Below are positions 1 through 7,336 of a DNA stretch of 36,327 nucleotides, piece after piece (within the stretch, counting starts at the first letter, position 1; the number at the start of each line of letters is the position of its first letter). Below the pieces are notes generated by a model, which was given only the letters and a program-made list of their open reading frames with translations, ran no database searches and was not told where the DNA came from. Source of the stretch: Bradyrhizobium hipponense (GTDB lineage Bacteria; Pseudomonadota; Alphaproteobacteria; Rhizobiales; Xanthobacteraceae); the NCBI RefSeq assembly GCF_008123965.1, contig NZ_VSTH01000155.1, positions 1 to 36,327 on the forward strand. Direction: 5' to 3'. The translations under genes were made by a program, and so were the position numbers.

Positions 1-668
1 CCTTCGCCGGGACGACGGCTTGACTCTAGGCCCACCATCATATCGATCGCCCCCCTCACGATCGCTTCGAGTTCCTTCCGCGAGACGCGGGCGCGGGAGC
101 GGATGGCTATCGAGTGCACTGTCGCGGACGCGAGTTGCGCCAGCACGGTGGGGTCGGCGCTGTCCGGCAATTCGCCCTTTTCCTTGGCGCGGCGGAAGCA
201 ATTGGCAAAGGCCTTGTCGAGCTCGGACAGACCCTCCAGCACCATGGCGCGGATGTCGGGATCGCTGACCGCTTCGGATGCCGCGGTGACCACCGTGAAG
301 CAGCCGCGCGGACCGGCCTCGCCTGAGAGATAGATGTTCAGCGCGCAGGCGAAGATGCCCTCCAGACGCTGTCGCAGCGGCATCTCCTCGCGAAAGATCT
401 CGGTCATCGAGGCGCGCGCTTCGTCGCGGTAGCGCTGGTAGCTCTTGATGTAGAGCTCGCGCTTGTCGCCGAAGGCGCCATAGAGGCTCGGCCGGTTCAT
501 GCCGGTGGCTTCGCTCAAGTCATCGAGCGAGGTCGCGGCAAAACCCTGCGTGCGGAACAGGTCGAGCGCCTTGCCGAGCGCGACATCGGGCTCGTAGGCA
601 CGCGGGCGGCCGCGGCGCTTGGGCTGCTCGGATGCCACCGCGGGCGGCCCCTTCTCTTTTTGTACCAT
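1..668 (-). CDS. TetR/AcrR family transcriptional regulator (3' end cut by window edge)
   Basis: The reading frame opens at an ATG at 668-666 and stays open to base 1, giving about 222 residues with no stop inside the window. The N-terminus has a basic stretch (KRRGRPRAYEP, about residues 17-27). A TetR helix-turn-helix follows at about residues 30-75, with the typical TSLDDLSEATGMNRPSLYGAFGDK pattern split over helices 2 and 3 and ending in FGDKRELY. The rest looks like an all-helical ligand-binding domain. It is probably a repressor of the divergent glutathione S-transferase gene, since the start codons are 108 bases apart and an inverted repeat spans the gap. The last visible residues (SSRRPGEG) come from DNA resembling the GTCGTCCCGGC-type repeats of these genomes, so the frame may run into a repeat. 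Family assignment is firm; ligand unknown. Confidence 0.85.
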   Translation of the reverse strand, partial: MVQKEKGPPAVASEQPKRRGRPRAYEPDVALGKALDLFRTQGFAATSLDDLSEATGMNRPSLYGAFGDKRELYIKSYQRYRDEARASMTEIFREEMPLRQRLEGIFACALNIYLSGEAGPRGCFTVVTAASEAVSDPDIRAMVLEGLSELDKAFANCFRRAKEKGELPDSADPTVLAQLASATVHSIAIRSRARVSRKELEAIVRGAIDMMVGLESSRRPGE

Positions 669-719
669 TTCGCAAAATAATCCTTGACCCTCGATATAAT
701 ATGCAAGACAGTACAAAAA
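657..719. promoter_or_regulatory. Inverted repeat in the TetR/GST divergent intergenic region
   Basis: A perfect 9-base inverted repeat, TTTTTGTAC at 657-665 and GTACAAAAA at 711-719, brackets the AT-rich stretch between the divergent TetR and GST genes. The left arm overlaps the TetR start region. A TATAAT-like hexamer lies at 695-700. TetR proteins usually repress such divergent pairs, but their operators normally have closely spaced half-sites, so the 45-base spacing argues for two sites or for chance. Direct observation of the repeat is certain; its role is inferred. Confidence 0.35.
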
Positions 720-776
720 TCAATCTGGCCAGGTTGAGTTCCGAAGAAACAGGGAATTTGCCCAAGGAGGCTACAG

Positions 777-1421
777 ATGGATCTTTATTTCTCGCCGCTC
801 GCCTGTTCGATGGCGACCCGCGTCGCGCTGTATGAAGCCGGCGCCAAGGCGAACTATCTCGAAGTCAATCCGCCAACCAAGACAGTGCTGAACGACGGCT
901 CCGACTTCCGTACCGTGAACCCGATCGGCCTCGTGCCGACGCTGCGCACCGACGAGGGCGTGGTGCTGACCGAGAACGCGGCAATCCTGCAATATGTCGC
1001 GGACCTCTTTCCGCAGTCCGGCATCGGCACGCGACCCGGGATCGATCGCACGCGGCTGCACCAATGGCTCTGCTTCATCGGCACCGAGCTGCACAAGGGC
1101 CTGTTCGTGCCCGTGCTCGACCGCAAGGCGCCGCAGGAAGCAAAAACCTACGTGCTGGAGAAGAACTTGTCGCGGCTCGACTATCTCGACAACTACCTGA
1201 AAGGCCGCGACTTCCTGCTCGATCATTTCAGCGTCGCCGACGCCTACCTCGTTACGGTGATCAACTGGACGATGGCGACGCCGCCGATCGAGCTCGCGAA
1301 ATGGCCGAACGTGAAGGCCTATCACGATCGCCTGCGCCAACGACCCTCGATCGCCAGGGCAATCGCAGAAGAGTTCGAGCTGTACAAGGCCGAGCAGGCC
1401 CGGAAGAAGGCCGCGGCGTAG
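777..1421 (+). CDS. Glutathione S-transferase
   Basis: A 214-residue protein with the two-domain GST layout. The N-terminal thioredoxin-like domain covers about residues 1-75 and contains C10/S11 in a beta-class-like PLACSMATR segment. The cis-proline motif is VPTL (P54) and the glutathione-binding turn is LTENAAI (E66, N67). The all-helical C-terminal domain covers about residues 88-205, with the conserved FSVADAYL segment. It would conjugate or reduce electrophiles with glutathione in the cytosol. The start is supported by AAGGAGG at 763-769. It is divergent from a TetR regulator, which suggests induction by a toxic ligand. The substrate cannot be told from sequence. A strong hairpin follows the stop. 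Confidence 0.93.
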   Translation: MDLYFSPLACSMATRVALYEAGAKANYLEVNPPTKTVLNDGSDFRTVNPIGLVPTLRTDEGVVLTENAAILQYVADLFPQSGIGTRPGIDRTRLHQWLCFIGTELHKGLFVPVLDRKAPQEAKTYVLEKNLSRLDYLDNYLKGRDFLLDHFSVADAYLVTVINWTMATPPIELAKWPNVKAYHDRLRQRPSIARAIAEEFELYKAEQARKKAAA

Positions 1422-1434
1422 CGACATTCGAGAG

Positions 1435-1463
1435 ATCGTCCCGGCCACGGCGGCCGGGACGAT
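1435..1463. terminator. 12-bp hairpin between convergent genes (terminator or REP-like palindrome)
   Basis: ATCGTCCCGGCC at 1435-1446 pairs perfectly with GGCCGGGACGAT at 1452-1463 around a 5-base loop. It sits between the GST stop and the end of the convergent minus-strand gene. No T-run follows on either strand, so it is either a factor-assisted bidirectional terminator or one copy of a dispersed repeat. A related GTCGTCCCGGC sequence is present at the left edge of the window. Confidence 0.55.
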
Positions 1464-1468
1464 GGCTG

Positions 1469-2236
1469 CTACCTCGGCGCTTGCAGTACGACCCCATAGC
1501 GACCGTATATCCGATCGATCGCGCCGTCGTTTCGCAACCGCTCAAGGGCTCCATCGATGGCTTCGCGCAACGCATCATCCGGGCGGACCATGCCGACGGC
1601 AACGTTCCAGTTGAGATCGGTTACGCTCTCGTCACGATCCAGGACGCGGAGTGCCTTGTCCGGATGCGTCAGATTGAAATAGCTCGCCGCCGTGGGAGTA
1701 ACCGCAGCGGCATCGATCTCATGGTTTAACAGGGCATCGAGGCTGTCGCTCTCGAAGCCGAAGGTCGATGTAGGCACGTGCCGTCGACTGATGATCATGG
1801 CCGCGATGGATCCGACCTGCACCCCAACCTTGGTATGCTCGTTGAGGCTCTGGAACGAGGCCAGCGTGCTGGATGGCGGCACGGCGAGTGCGACGCCCGT
1901 GCGATAATACGGTTTTGAGATCCTCAAGCGGGTTTCGCCTTGCGCCTCGCGGTCGGCAATGACATCGAGAAGGATGTCACAGCCGGCGCTCCGCATCTGG
2001 TATTGGGTGATGATCCAGTCGAGCCGCAGCGAGACGCCGAGCTCGCGTGCCAGCGCCCGGCCCAGTTCAACCTGAAAGCCGGGAGGATCGCCGGCCTTGC
2101 TCGCGAACGGAAGCGAGTTGGGATGGGCGCATAACCCGAGTACGCCGGACGAACGGATCGCGTCCAGGGTTCGCGCCTGCACCGGCCCCCACAGTCCGAT
2201 GACGGCACCGACCATCAGCGAGAGAATTGCCTTCAT
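1469..2236 (-). CDS. Periplasmic binding protein associated with quinoprotein dehydrogenase (MxaJ/XoxJ-like)
   Basis: A 255-residue protein of the SBP_bac_3 fold. A Sec signal peptide ends near GPVQA-RT, followed by a binding-protein sequence beginning LDAIRSSGVLGLCAHPNSLPF and the typical GFQVELGRALARELG segment. I chose the ATG at 2236 (MKAIL) over the ATG at 2251 because GAGG lies 7 bases upstream. It is the third gene after a PQQ dehydrogenase and a cytochrome c, the position of the MxaJ/XoxJ proteins. Those are thought to help assemble or activate the quinoprotein rather than serve a transporter, and no permease or ATPase is adjacent. The family call is good; the assembly role is inferred from position. 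Confidence 0.82.
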   Translation of the reverse strand: MKAILSLMVGAVIGLWGPVQARTLDAIRSSGVLGLCAHPNSLPFASKAGDPPGFQVELGRALARELGVSLRLDWIITQYQMRSAGCDILLDVIADREAQGETRLRISKPYYRTGVALAVPPSSTLASFQSLNEHTKVGVQVGSIAAMIISRRHVPTSTFGFESDSLDALLNHEIDAAAVTPTAASYFNLTHPDKALRVLDRDESVTDLNWNVAVGMVRPDDALREAIDGALERLRNDGAIDRIYGRYGVVLQAPR

Positions 2237-2273
2237 TCCGCGTCCTCGCATCGATGCATCGGGCCTCGGCGAT

Positions 2274-2651
2274 TCAGCCCTCGTGCGGCTTCAAGGCACG
2301 AATATATTTGATGATCTGGTCGATCTGCGCGTCAGTGAAGGTGCCGCCGAATGCCGGCATCGCGCCAGACTTGCCGTTCTTGATGCGGTTGTGAAGAAAC
2401 TCGTCGTCGCGTGGCGAATTCATCAGCTGCGGCCCCTTGCCGGCGGCCCGGCCGCCGTCGGAGTGACAAAAGCCGCAAGTCCCCGCGAACAACTGCTCGA
2501 CGTCGAATGTCCCGTTGTCCGGTGCGGGGGTAGCAGACTGCGCTTGAACCGGTGCAGCACAGAGCCACGAGGCGCCCAGCACCGCCGATAGCAGCGCGGT
2601 GAACTTCTTCAAATGCAATTTCAAGATATCCAGCTCCATGTCCTGAAGCAT
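2274..2651 (-). CDS. Periplasmic monohaem c-type cytochrome (XoxG/cytochrome c-L role)
   Basis: A 125-residue protein with a signal peptide (cleavage likely near VQA-QS) and one haem-binding motif, CGFCH, at residues 59-63. The probable distal ligand is M98 in the GAMPAFGG segment. The mature domain is short and resembles class I cytochromes. It lies 77 bases downstream of the PQQ dehydrogenase and 37 upstream of the binding protein, so it is the likely electron acceptor of the dehydrogenase. The start is uncertain: a 16-base tandem duplication repeats the initiation region. I kept the ATG at 2651, which has AGGAC a few bases upstream; the ATG at 2639 has no room for a ribosome site. Confidence 0.87.
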   Translation of the reverse strand: MLQDMELDILKLHLKKFTALLSAVLGASWLCAAPVQAQSATPAPDNGTFDVEQLFAGTCGFCHSDGGRAAGKGPQLMNSPRDDEFLHNRIKNGKSGAMPAFGGTFTDAQIDQIIKYIRALKPHEG

Positions 2652-2668
2652 TCATGTCCTGAAGCACG
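2637..2668. repeat. 16-bp tandem duplication at the cytochrome c start
   Basis: CATGTCCTGAAGCA occurs at 2637-2650 and again at 2653-2666, a two-copy tandem repeat with a 16-base period. It places similar ATG-containing sequence twice at the 5' end of the cytochrome gene. Because 16 is not a multiple of three, the outer copy is in another frame. Confidence 0.8.
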
Positions 2669-2728
2669 CCCGCAACTTCAATGCACGGGGAGCAAGCTTG
2701 CGCCTGCTCCCCGGCAATCTGCGACGAC

Positions 2729-4444
2729 CTATTTCAGACTGAAGACGACGAGCGCCCCGTCGTCACGCGGCATGCTCTTGTAGACGCCGCCGAAGTTCGG
2801 CGCGTACTCGTCCGCCAGCATGCCGCCAAAGCCTGCGGCCACGGCAATGTACTGTTTGCCGTTGATGGAATAACTGACGATGCCGCCCTGATGGCCGGTG
2901 CCGTTGTTGTGATTCCACAGTTCGGTCCCGGTTTCAGCGTCGTAGGCATGGAGGATGCCGCGGGAGTCGGGCACGAATACGAGATTGCCCGCGGTCGACA
3001 GGACGCTCCCAAGCGGCGGCTCGGGATAGCGAACTTCCCACTTCTTGGCCCCGGTGATGGGGTCCCGCGCGTCGAGATGTCCATAAATCTCGCCGCCCGG
3101 AGGAGGGGCCATCTTGAAATCAGCACCGATGTTGAGCTGGACCTGGGGCGTGGTGACCGGCGTCGTCTTCTGGACGTCGAGCGTCATGCACCATTCCTGG
3201 CCGATCTTGTAGTAGAGGCCCGTCTTCGGATTGTACGAGCCGGCGTTCCAGCTGACGCCGCCACCAATGAATGGGCACAGCGGCGGTTCGGTGACTTTCC
3301 CCGCGGTGAAGTCGCGGCGGCCGATCAGAGCGCCCGTCTTAGGGTCGATATCCTTGACGAAATTGATGTTCTCAACGAGCCGCCAGACATTCTTCACGGC
3401 GAGATTGCGGTCGTAGACGAAGACGAAACCGCCCTTGTTCGGATGGACCACGAACTTCTGGCCGTCACGTTCCAGCATCACAAACTCGCCAACGGCGCTG
3501 TCGAAGTCCCAGGCGTCGTGCGGCAACTCCTGATGATAGAATTTCAGCTTTCCGGTATCGATGTCGAGACCGATCACTGAACTCGTATAGAGATTGTCGC
3601 CTGGGCGCGCACCTTGCGTCTTGTAGTCGGCGCCCGACCAATCGTAGAGCGGCGCCGGATTTGCGGTGCCCCACAGGATGGTGTTGGTCTCGGAGTCGTA
3701 AGTGCCCGGCATCCAGCCGCCGCCGCCGCCCGTGCGCCAGGAGTCGCTTCCCCACGTCTTCATAGCCTCGTCGGTGCCCGCAACCGTGAGGAACTCCCAC
3801 TTCTTCTTTCCAGTCGTGGCATCCACGGCGAAGATCGGGCCGCGGCCCGGCCATTCACCGCCTTGCGCTCCGATGATCACCGTACCCTTCGCGTAAAGCG
3901 GCGCACCGGTGAAACCGACCGTGAGCTTCTGCGAGTCGATTAGCCTGGTTTCCCAGAGGACCTTCCCCGACTTCATATCCAGGCCGAAAAGCCTGCCATC
4001 CATGGTGCCGACAAAGACCTTGCCCTCGCCGAGCGCCACGCCGCGGTTGTAGGGAGAATGGGTCTGGCGGGCGATCAGCACCTCGTCCAGTTCCGGAAAA
4101 TGGGACCAGATCACCTCGCCCGTCGCGCCGTTCAGCGCAAAAACCCGGCTGTAAGAACCGGTGTAGTAAAGCACGCCATCAGCCACGAGCGGCATTGATT
4201 GCAGGCCACGGGTGGAGCGTCCCGGAATATGCATCCAGGCGACGCTCAGATTGCTGACATTGCTTGCATTGATCTGCGCGAGCGGGCTGTAGTGATAGGA
4301 CTTGTATGAACCGTGATAGGTCAGCCAATCGTTCTGACCGGCGGACTCGATCCGCGCAGTATCCACCGATTGAGCCAGGGCTGACGACGCGATCAGCATC
4401 GCGCCGATAACAAGAAGACCTGAATTTCGCCACCGCTTTTTCAT
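2729..4444 (-). CDS. PQQ-dependent alcohol dehydrogenase (methanol/ethanol family), periplasmic
   Basis: A 571-residue quinoprotein with a Sec signal peptide (cleavage near ALA-QS) and an eight-bladed propeller with repeated W-docking-type segments such as TGEVIWSHFP and TGKVLWETRL. By alignment to the known family, the metal and catalytic residues are E197 (GGEW), N262 (GTANPAP) and D313 in PHDAWDFD. D315, two residues after the catalytic Asp, matches the D-x-D signature of lanthanide-dependent XoxF and PedH enzymes. The adjacent Cys-Cys pair usual in MxaF/XoxF/ExaA is absent; that region reads ARQTHSPYNRG. The ATG at 4444 was chosen because GGAGG lies 8 bases upstream. Together with the next two genes it forms a xoxFGJ-like operon. 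The alcohol oxidised is unknown. Confidence 0.92.
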   Translation of the reverse strand: MKKRWRNSGLLVIGAMLIASSALAQSVDTARIESAGQNDWLTYHGSYKSYHYSPLAQINASNVSNLSVAWMHIPGRSTRGLQSMPLVADGVLYYTGSYSRVFALNGATGEVIWSHFPELDEVLIARQTHSPYNRGVALGEGKVFVGTMDGRLFGLDMKSGKVLWETRLIDSQKLTVGFTGAPLYAKGTVIIGAQGGEWPGRGPIFAVDATTGKKKWEFLTVAGTDEAMKTWGSDSWRTGGGGGWMPGTYDSETNTILWGTANPAPLYDWSGADYKTQGARPGDNLYTSSVIGLDIDTGKLKFYHQELPHDAWDFDSAVGEFVMLERDGQKFVVHPNKGGFVFVYDRNLAVKNVWRLVENINFVKDIDPKTGALIGRRDFTAGKVTEPPLCPFIGGGVSWNAGSYNPKTGLYYKIGQEWCMTLDVQKTTPVTTPQVQLNIGADFKMAPPPGGEIYGHLDARDPITGAKKWEVRYPEPPLGSVLSTAGNLVFVPDSRGILHAYDAETGTELWNHNNGTGHQGGIVSYSINGKQYIAVAAGFGGMLADEYAPNFGGVYKSMPRDDGALVVFSLK

Positions 4445-4835
4445 GTGCACGTCCTCCCACTTTTGCGATTATTCGACTGCATCTTTTCAAAGGCCGACTG
4501 CGTGGTGCGATTACGTTCAGTACCCGTTGGTTCCTCCCTGTACGAGCTCCCAGCAAGTTTCGATTTCTCCAGCGAGATCGCCAAAGAAGCTACGTTTGTT
4601 GGACGGGGCTGCTGTTGCCTCCTGCTCGATACATAGAGTACGCCGGATCACATGGAGTGCAACGGCGATGCGCATGCGATAGCCGTCGTAGAACGACAGG
4701 CCGGCTTACCTTTGCCTTAAGCGAACCACATTCGAAGGAGCGACTGGTGGCTTGCCGGCAGCACGGCGCCAGTCTCAGGAGCGGCTCTCTCTCCATGACG
4801 GCGCCAACAACTGCGGCATTGGCTGGCCGGCAGAC
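4445..4835. other. Gene-free stretch upstream of the PQQ dehydrogenase
   Basis: About 390 bases between the PQQ dehydrogenase start and the terminator at 4836. Short open frames exist on both strands but have no recognisable protein features or ribosome sites. The 3' half of the stretch may be promoter and leader for the dehydrogenase operon. I see no clear sigma-70 or sigma-54 promoter and no structured RNA. Confidence 0.5.
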
Positions 4836-4861
4836 AAAAGAAAACCCCCGTAAAGCGGGGG
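4836..4861 (-). terminator. Rho-independent terminator of the small secreted protein gene
   Basis: Read on the minus strand, CCCCCG, a CTTTA loop and CGGGGG form a 6-bp GC stem (4845-4861), followed directly by TTTTCTTTT (4844-4836). This is a textbook intrinsic terminator about 40 bases after the stop codon at 4903. Confidence 0.85.
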
Positions 4862-4902
4862 GAGTCACCGTCGTGGCTCTGTAAGTCGCCGTGAACGGAA
4901 GG

Positions 4903-5214
4903 CTAGCAGTCTGGCATTCCTGCGGGGCGTGCCGAAGCATTGGCGTTGGCGCTGGTAGCGGAAGAAGGAGCACTAGAAGAAGAAGTAGTGCCAGAGCTTG
5001 CTCCCGGCGCTGTTGTTGAACCGACCGTAGTGTTTCCAGACGGTCCAGTTGCAGTGGTGCCACTCATGTCGCGGACCACCTTACTGCTCACGTCCCAGCA
5101 TTGCTTGAGATCATGGCCGCTCGACCCACCCGTCGAAGTTCCTTGCGCGTTTGCGAATGTGCCGCCAGCTAACATTGCGGCGCTGACCGCCGCCGATAGA
5201 AGAAGCTTCCTCAT
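4903..5214 (-). CDS. Small secreted Ser/Thr/Ala-rich protein of unknown function
   Basis: A 103-residue protein. Residues 1-23 are a clear signal peptide (MRKLLLSAAVSAAMLAGG, cleavage near ANA-QG). A short mixed segment with C39 (DLKQCWDVSSKVVRDM) follows. From about residue 51 to 97 it is low-complexity Gly/Ser/Thr/Ala, and it ends PAGMPDC with a second cysteine at 103. The only two cysteines could pair across the flexible tail. A good ribosome site (GGAGGAGAT) precedes the ATG and an intrinsic terminator follows, so it is probably a real single-gene unit. I do not recognise a named family; similar small secreted proteins are common hypothetical proteins in Bradyrhizobium. Confidence 0.75.
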   Translation of the reverse strand: MRKLLLSAAVSAAMLAGGTFANAQGTSTGGSSGHDLKQCWDVSSKVVRDMSGTTATGPSGNTTVGSTTAPGASSGTTSSSSAPSSATSANANASARPAGMPDC

Positions 5215-5402
5215 GAATTGATCTCCTCCATCATGAGCCGGCTGGAGTGCCGACGCCTCTCAATGCCGACGCGCCATCCAACGTTCCCTTGCAGCGCGAG
5301 GCATGTCCAAATAGAGAACTTCCTGCGCCTTCGACAACATGGCGGCCGGCAAACTCGGTGTGTATTGCGTTCTTCTTCCGACCGCACCAGGGCGGCGCAG
5401 GT

Positions 5403-6707
5403 TTAGCCGTACAGCAGCCGCGGCACGATCGTGACGATTCCGGGCCAGAGCGTCAGCAGCAGCACGAAACCGACCATGATCAGCAGGTAGGGCATCGTGA
5501 CGCGCGCGATGTAGCCGAGGCCGTCGTCGGTCAGGCCTTGGATGACGAACAGGTTGAAGCCCACAGGTGGCGTGATCTGCGCCATCTCCACCGCGAGCAC
5601 GAGAAAGATTCCAAACCAGATCTCGTCGAAGCCCGCTCCCTTCACGATCGGCAACACGATCGGCAGCGTCATCACGATCATCGAGAAGCCGTCGAGAAAG
5701 CAGCCGAGGATCAAATAGAAGACAATCAGCGCAACGATCAGCATGAAGGGCGACAGGCCGAGTCCCTTCACGAACGCAGCGACCGCCTGCGGAATGCCGA
5801 GGAAGGCGGCCGCGTTGCCGAGGATCGAGGCGCCGAGGACGATCAGCGCGATCATCGAGCAGGTCACGACCGAGCCGATCAGTACGTCGCGAATCACCTG
5901 CTGAGACATCGAGCCCTGTGCCCAGGCGACCAGCGCCGCGCCGAGCACGCCGACGGCGGCGGCCTCCGACGGCGTCGCAAGCCCGCCATACATCGAGCCG
6001 AGCACACAGGCGATCAGGAACAGCGCCGGCGCGAGGTCGTTCAGCGCGGCAAAGCGTTCGCGCCATGGCACCTGCGACAGCTTGGCCTCGGTCTCCGGCA
6101 CCAGCGTGCCGTCGAGTGTCGTGTGCAGCATCACCCAGCCCATGAAGGTGGCGGCCAGCAACAGGCCGGGCAGCACACCGGCGGTGAAGAGCTTCAGGAT
6201 CGAAACGTCGCCGAGCACGCCGTAGATGATCATGATGTTGGACGGCGGAATCAAAAAGCCGAGCGTGCCGGCGCCGGCAAGCGAGCCGATCGCGATGTCG
6301 CGCGAATAGCCGCGGCGCACGAGTTCGTTGAGCGACATGCGGCCGATCACTTGCGTGGTCGCCGCCGAGGAGCCCGAGATCGCCGCGAAGATGGTGCAGC
6401 CGATCACGTTCACATGCAGAAGCCGGCCCGGCAGAAGCCCAGCCCATGGCGCCAGCCCCTGGAACAAAGAGCGCGACAGGCGCGTGCGGAACAACAGTTC
6501 GCCCATCAGAATGAACAACGGCAGCGCCAGCAGCTCCTGCGTGGTCAGGATGTTCCAGGCGTATTGCGGCAGCAGCTTGTCGAGCGGGATCGAGCGGAAC
6601 ATTGCCAGCAGCAGCGTCGCGGTGAGCGCCAGCGTCAGGCCGATCCACACGCCTCCCGCCAGCAGCGCGAACAGGATCACGAAGAGGCTGACGACTTCGA
6701 TGGTCAT
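5403..6707 (-). CDS. TRAP transporter large permease subunit (DctM family)
   Basis: A 434-residue, very hydrophobic protein with about 12 membrane segments, the usual DctM length. Family features seen are LPLFILMGELLFRT near residue 62, the FAAISGSSAATT segment near residue 107, GFLIPPSNIMIIYG near residue 150 and the second-half counterpart QITPPVGFNLFVIQG near residue 378. It forms the sodium-coupled channel of a tripartite ATP-independent periplasmic transporter. It is the last gene of the hyuA-hyuB-dctP-dctQ-dctM operon, starting 31 bases after the small subunit, so it probably imports the HyuAB substrate or a related organic acid. Confidence 0.95.
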   Translation of the reverse strand: MTIEVVSLFVILFALLAGGVWIGLTLALTATLLLAMFRSIPLDKLLPQYAWNILTTQELLALPLFILMGELLFRTRLSRSLFQGLAPWAGLLPGRLLHVNVIGCTIFAAISGSSAATTQVIGRMSLNELVRRGYSRDIAIGSLAGAGTLGFLIPPSNIMIIYGVLGDVSILKLFTAGVLPGLLLAATFMGWVMLHTTLDGTLVPETEAKLSQVPWRERFAALNDLAPALFLIACVLGSMYGGLATPSEAAAVGVLGAALVAWAQGSMSQQVIRDVLIGSVVTCSMIALIVLGASILGNAAAFLGIPQAVAAFVKGLGLSPFMLIVALIVFYLILGCFLDGFSMIVMTLPIVLPIVKGAGFDEIWFGIFLVLAVEMAQITPPVGFNLFVIQGLTDDGLGYIARVTMPYLLIMVGFVLLLTLWPGIVTIVPRLLYG

Positions 6708-6738
6708 ATGATCTTTTGTCCGGTGGCGAGCAGTGCAG

Positions 6739-7332
6739 TCATTCGACGGGAGAGGCCTTCATGCGGTGATCCTCCAGCGGCAGTCCGAGCACCGCCTGGA
6801 TCGCGCGCGCCAGGAACTGGAGCGTGAGCAGCAGCATCCCGAACGTGACGACCGCTTGCGGAAACCACAGCGGGGTGTCGCTCGAGGTCGACACCTGGCC
6901 ACGGACGAACGCGCCGAAGGCGAATTTAGCCATCGCCGAGGTCAAGAACGCCATGAAGGCGAAACCAGCGGCCGCCGAAAGGACTTCCATCGCACGCTGC
7001 ACCGGCGGCGGCACGTTCCGCAAAAGCAGAACGACGCGGATGTGGCCGCCGACGCGCAGCGTCATCGCCGCACCGAAGGTGAACGACGCCGCCATCAGGT
7101 AGGAGGAATATTCCCAGGCGATCGAGATCGTCGGCGGAAAGAACGACAGGAAGTTCGACAGAAAGCGGGTTGCGACCTCGCACAGCATCAAGAGCGTCAG
7201 TGTGAGCAGACAGCCACCGCCGATCCAGCCGTCGAGCCGTCCGAGACGATCGATGCCATCGAGCAGGAGACGCAGCGGCGCCGGTGCCGCTGCGTTCAGG
7301 CTTTGTGGAGCTGCAGGCACTACGCTCGCCAT
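6739..7332 (-). CDS. TRAP transporter small permease subunit (DctQ family)
   Basis: A protein of about 197 residues with four predicted membrane segments, roughly at residues 37-57, 72-92, 116-136 and 155-178. DctQ-like features are the first segment followed by EVATRFLSNFLSFF and the ISIAWEYSSYLMAASFTFGAA stretch. I used the ATG at 7332; an in-frame GTG directly precedes it. The start lies only a few bases after the dctP stop with GAGGTG in between, which points to translational coupling. It bridges the binding protein and the large permease of the same TRAP system. Confidence 0.92.
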   Translation of the reverse strand: MASVVPAAPQSLNAAAPAPLRLLLDGIDRLGRLDGWIGGGCLLTLTLLMLCEVATRFLSNFLSFFPPTISIAWEYSSYLMAASFTFGAAMTLRVGGHIRVVLLLRNVPPPVQRAMEVLSAAAGFAFMAFLTSAMAKFAFGAFVRGQVSTSSDTPLWFPQAVVTFGMLLLTLQFLARAIQAVLGLPLEDHRMKASPVE

Positions 7333-7336
7333 CACC

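Noticed and set aside
684..700. TTGACC followed by TATAAT as a sigma-70 promoter for the GST gene
   Set aside because: The two hexamers are only 5 bases apart, far from the roughly 17 needed, so they do not form a promoter together.
5247..6827. 526-residue plus-strand frame and 462-residue minus-strand frame over the DctM gene
   Set aside because: Both are rich in Arg, His, Asp and Gln with no hydrophobic segments. The 434-residue DctM frame explains the region fully.
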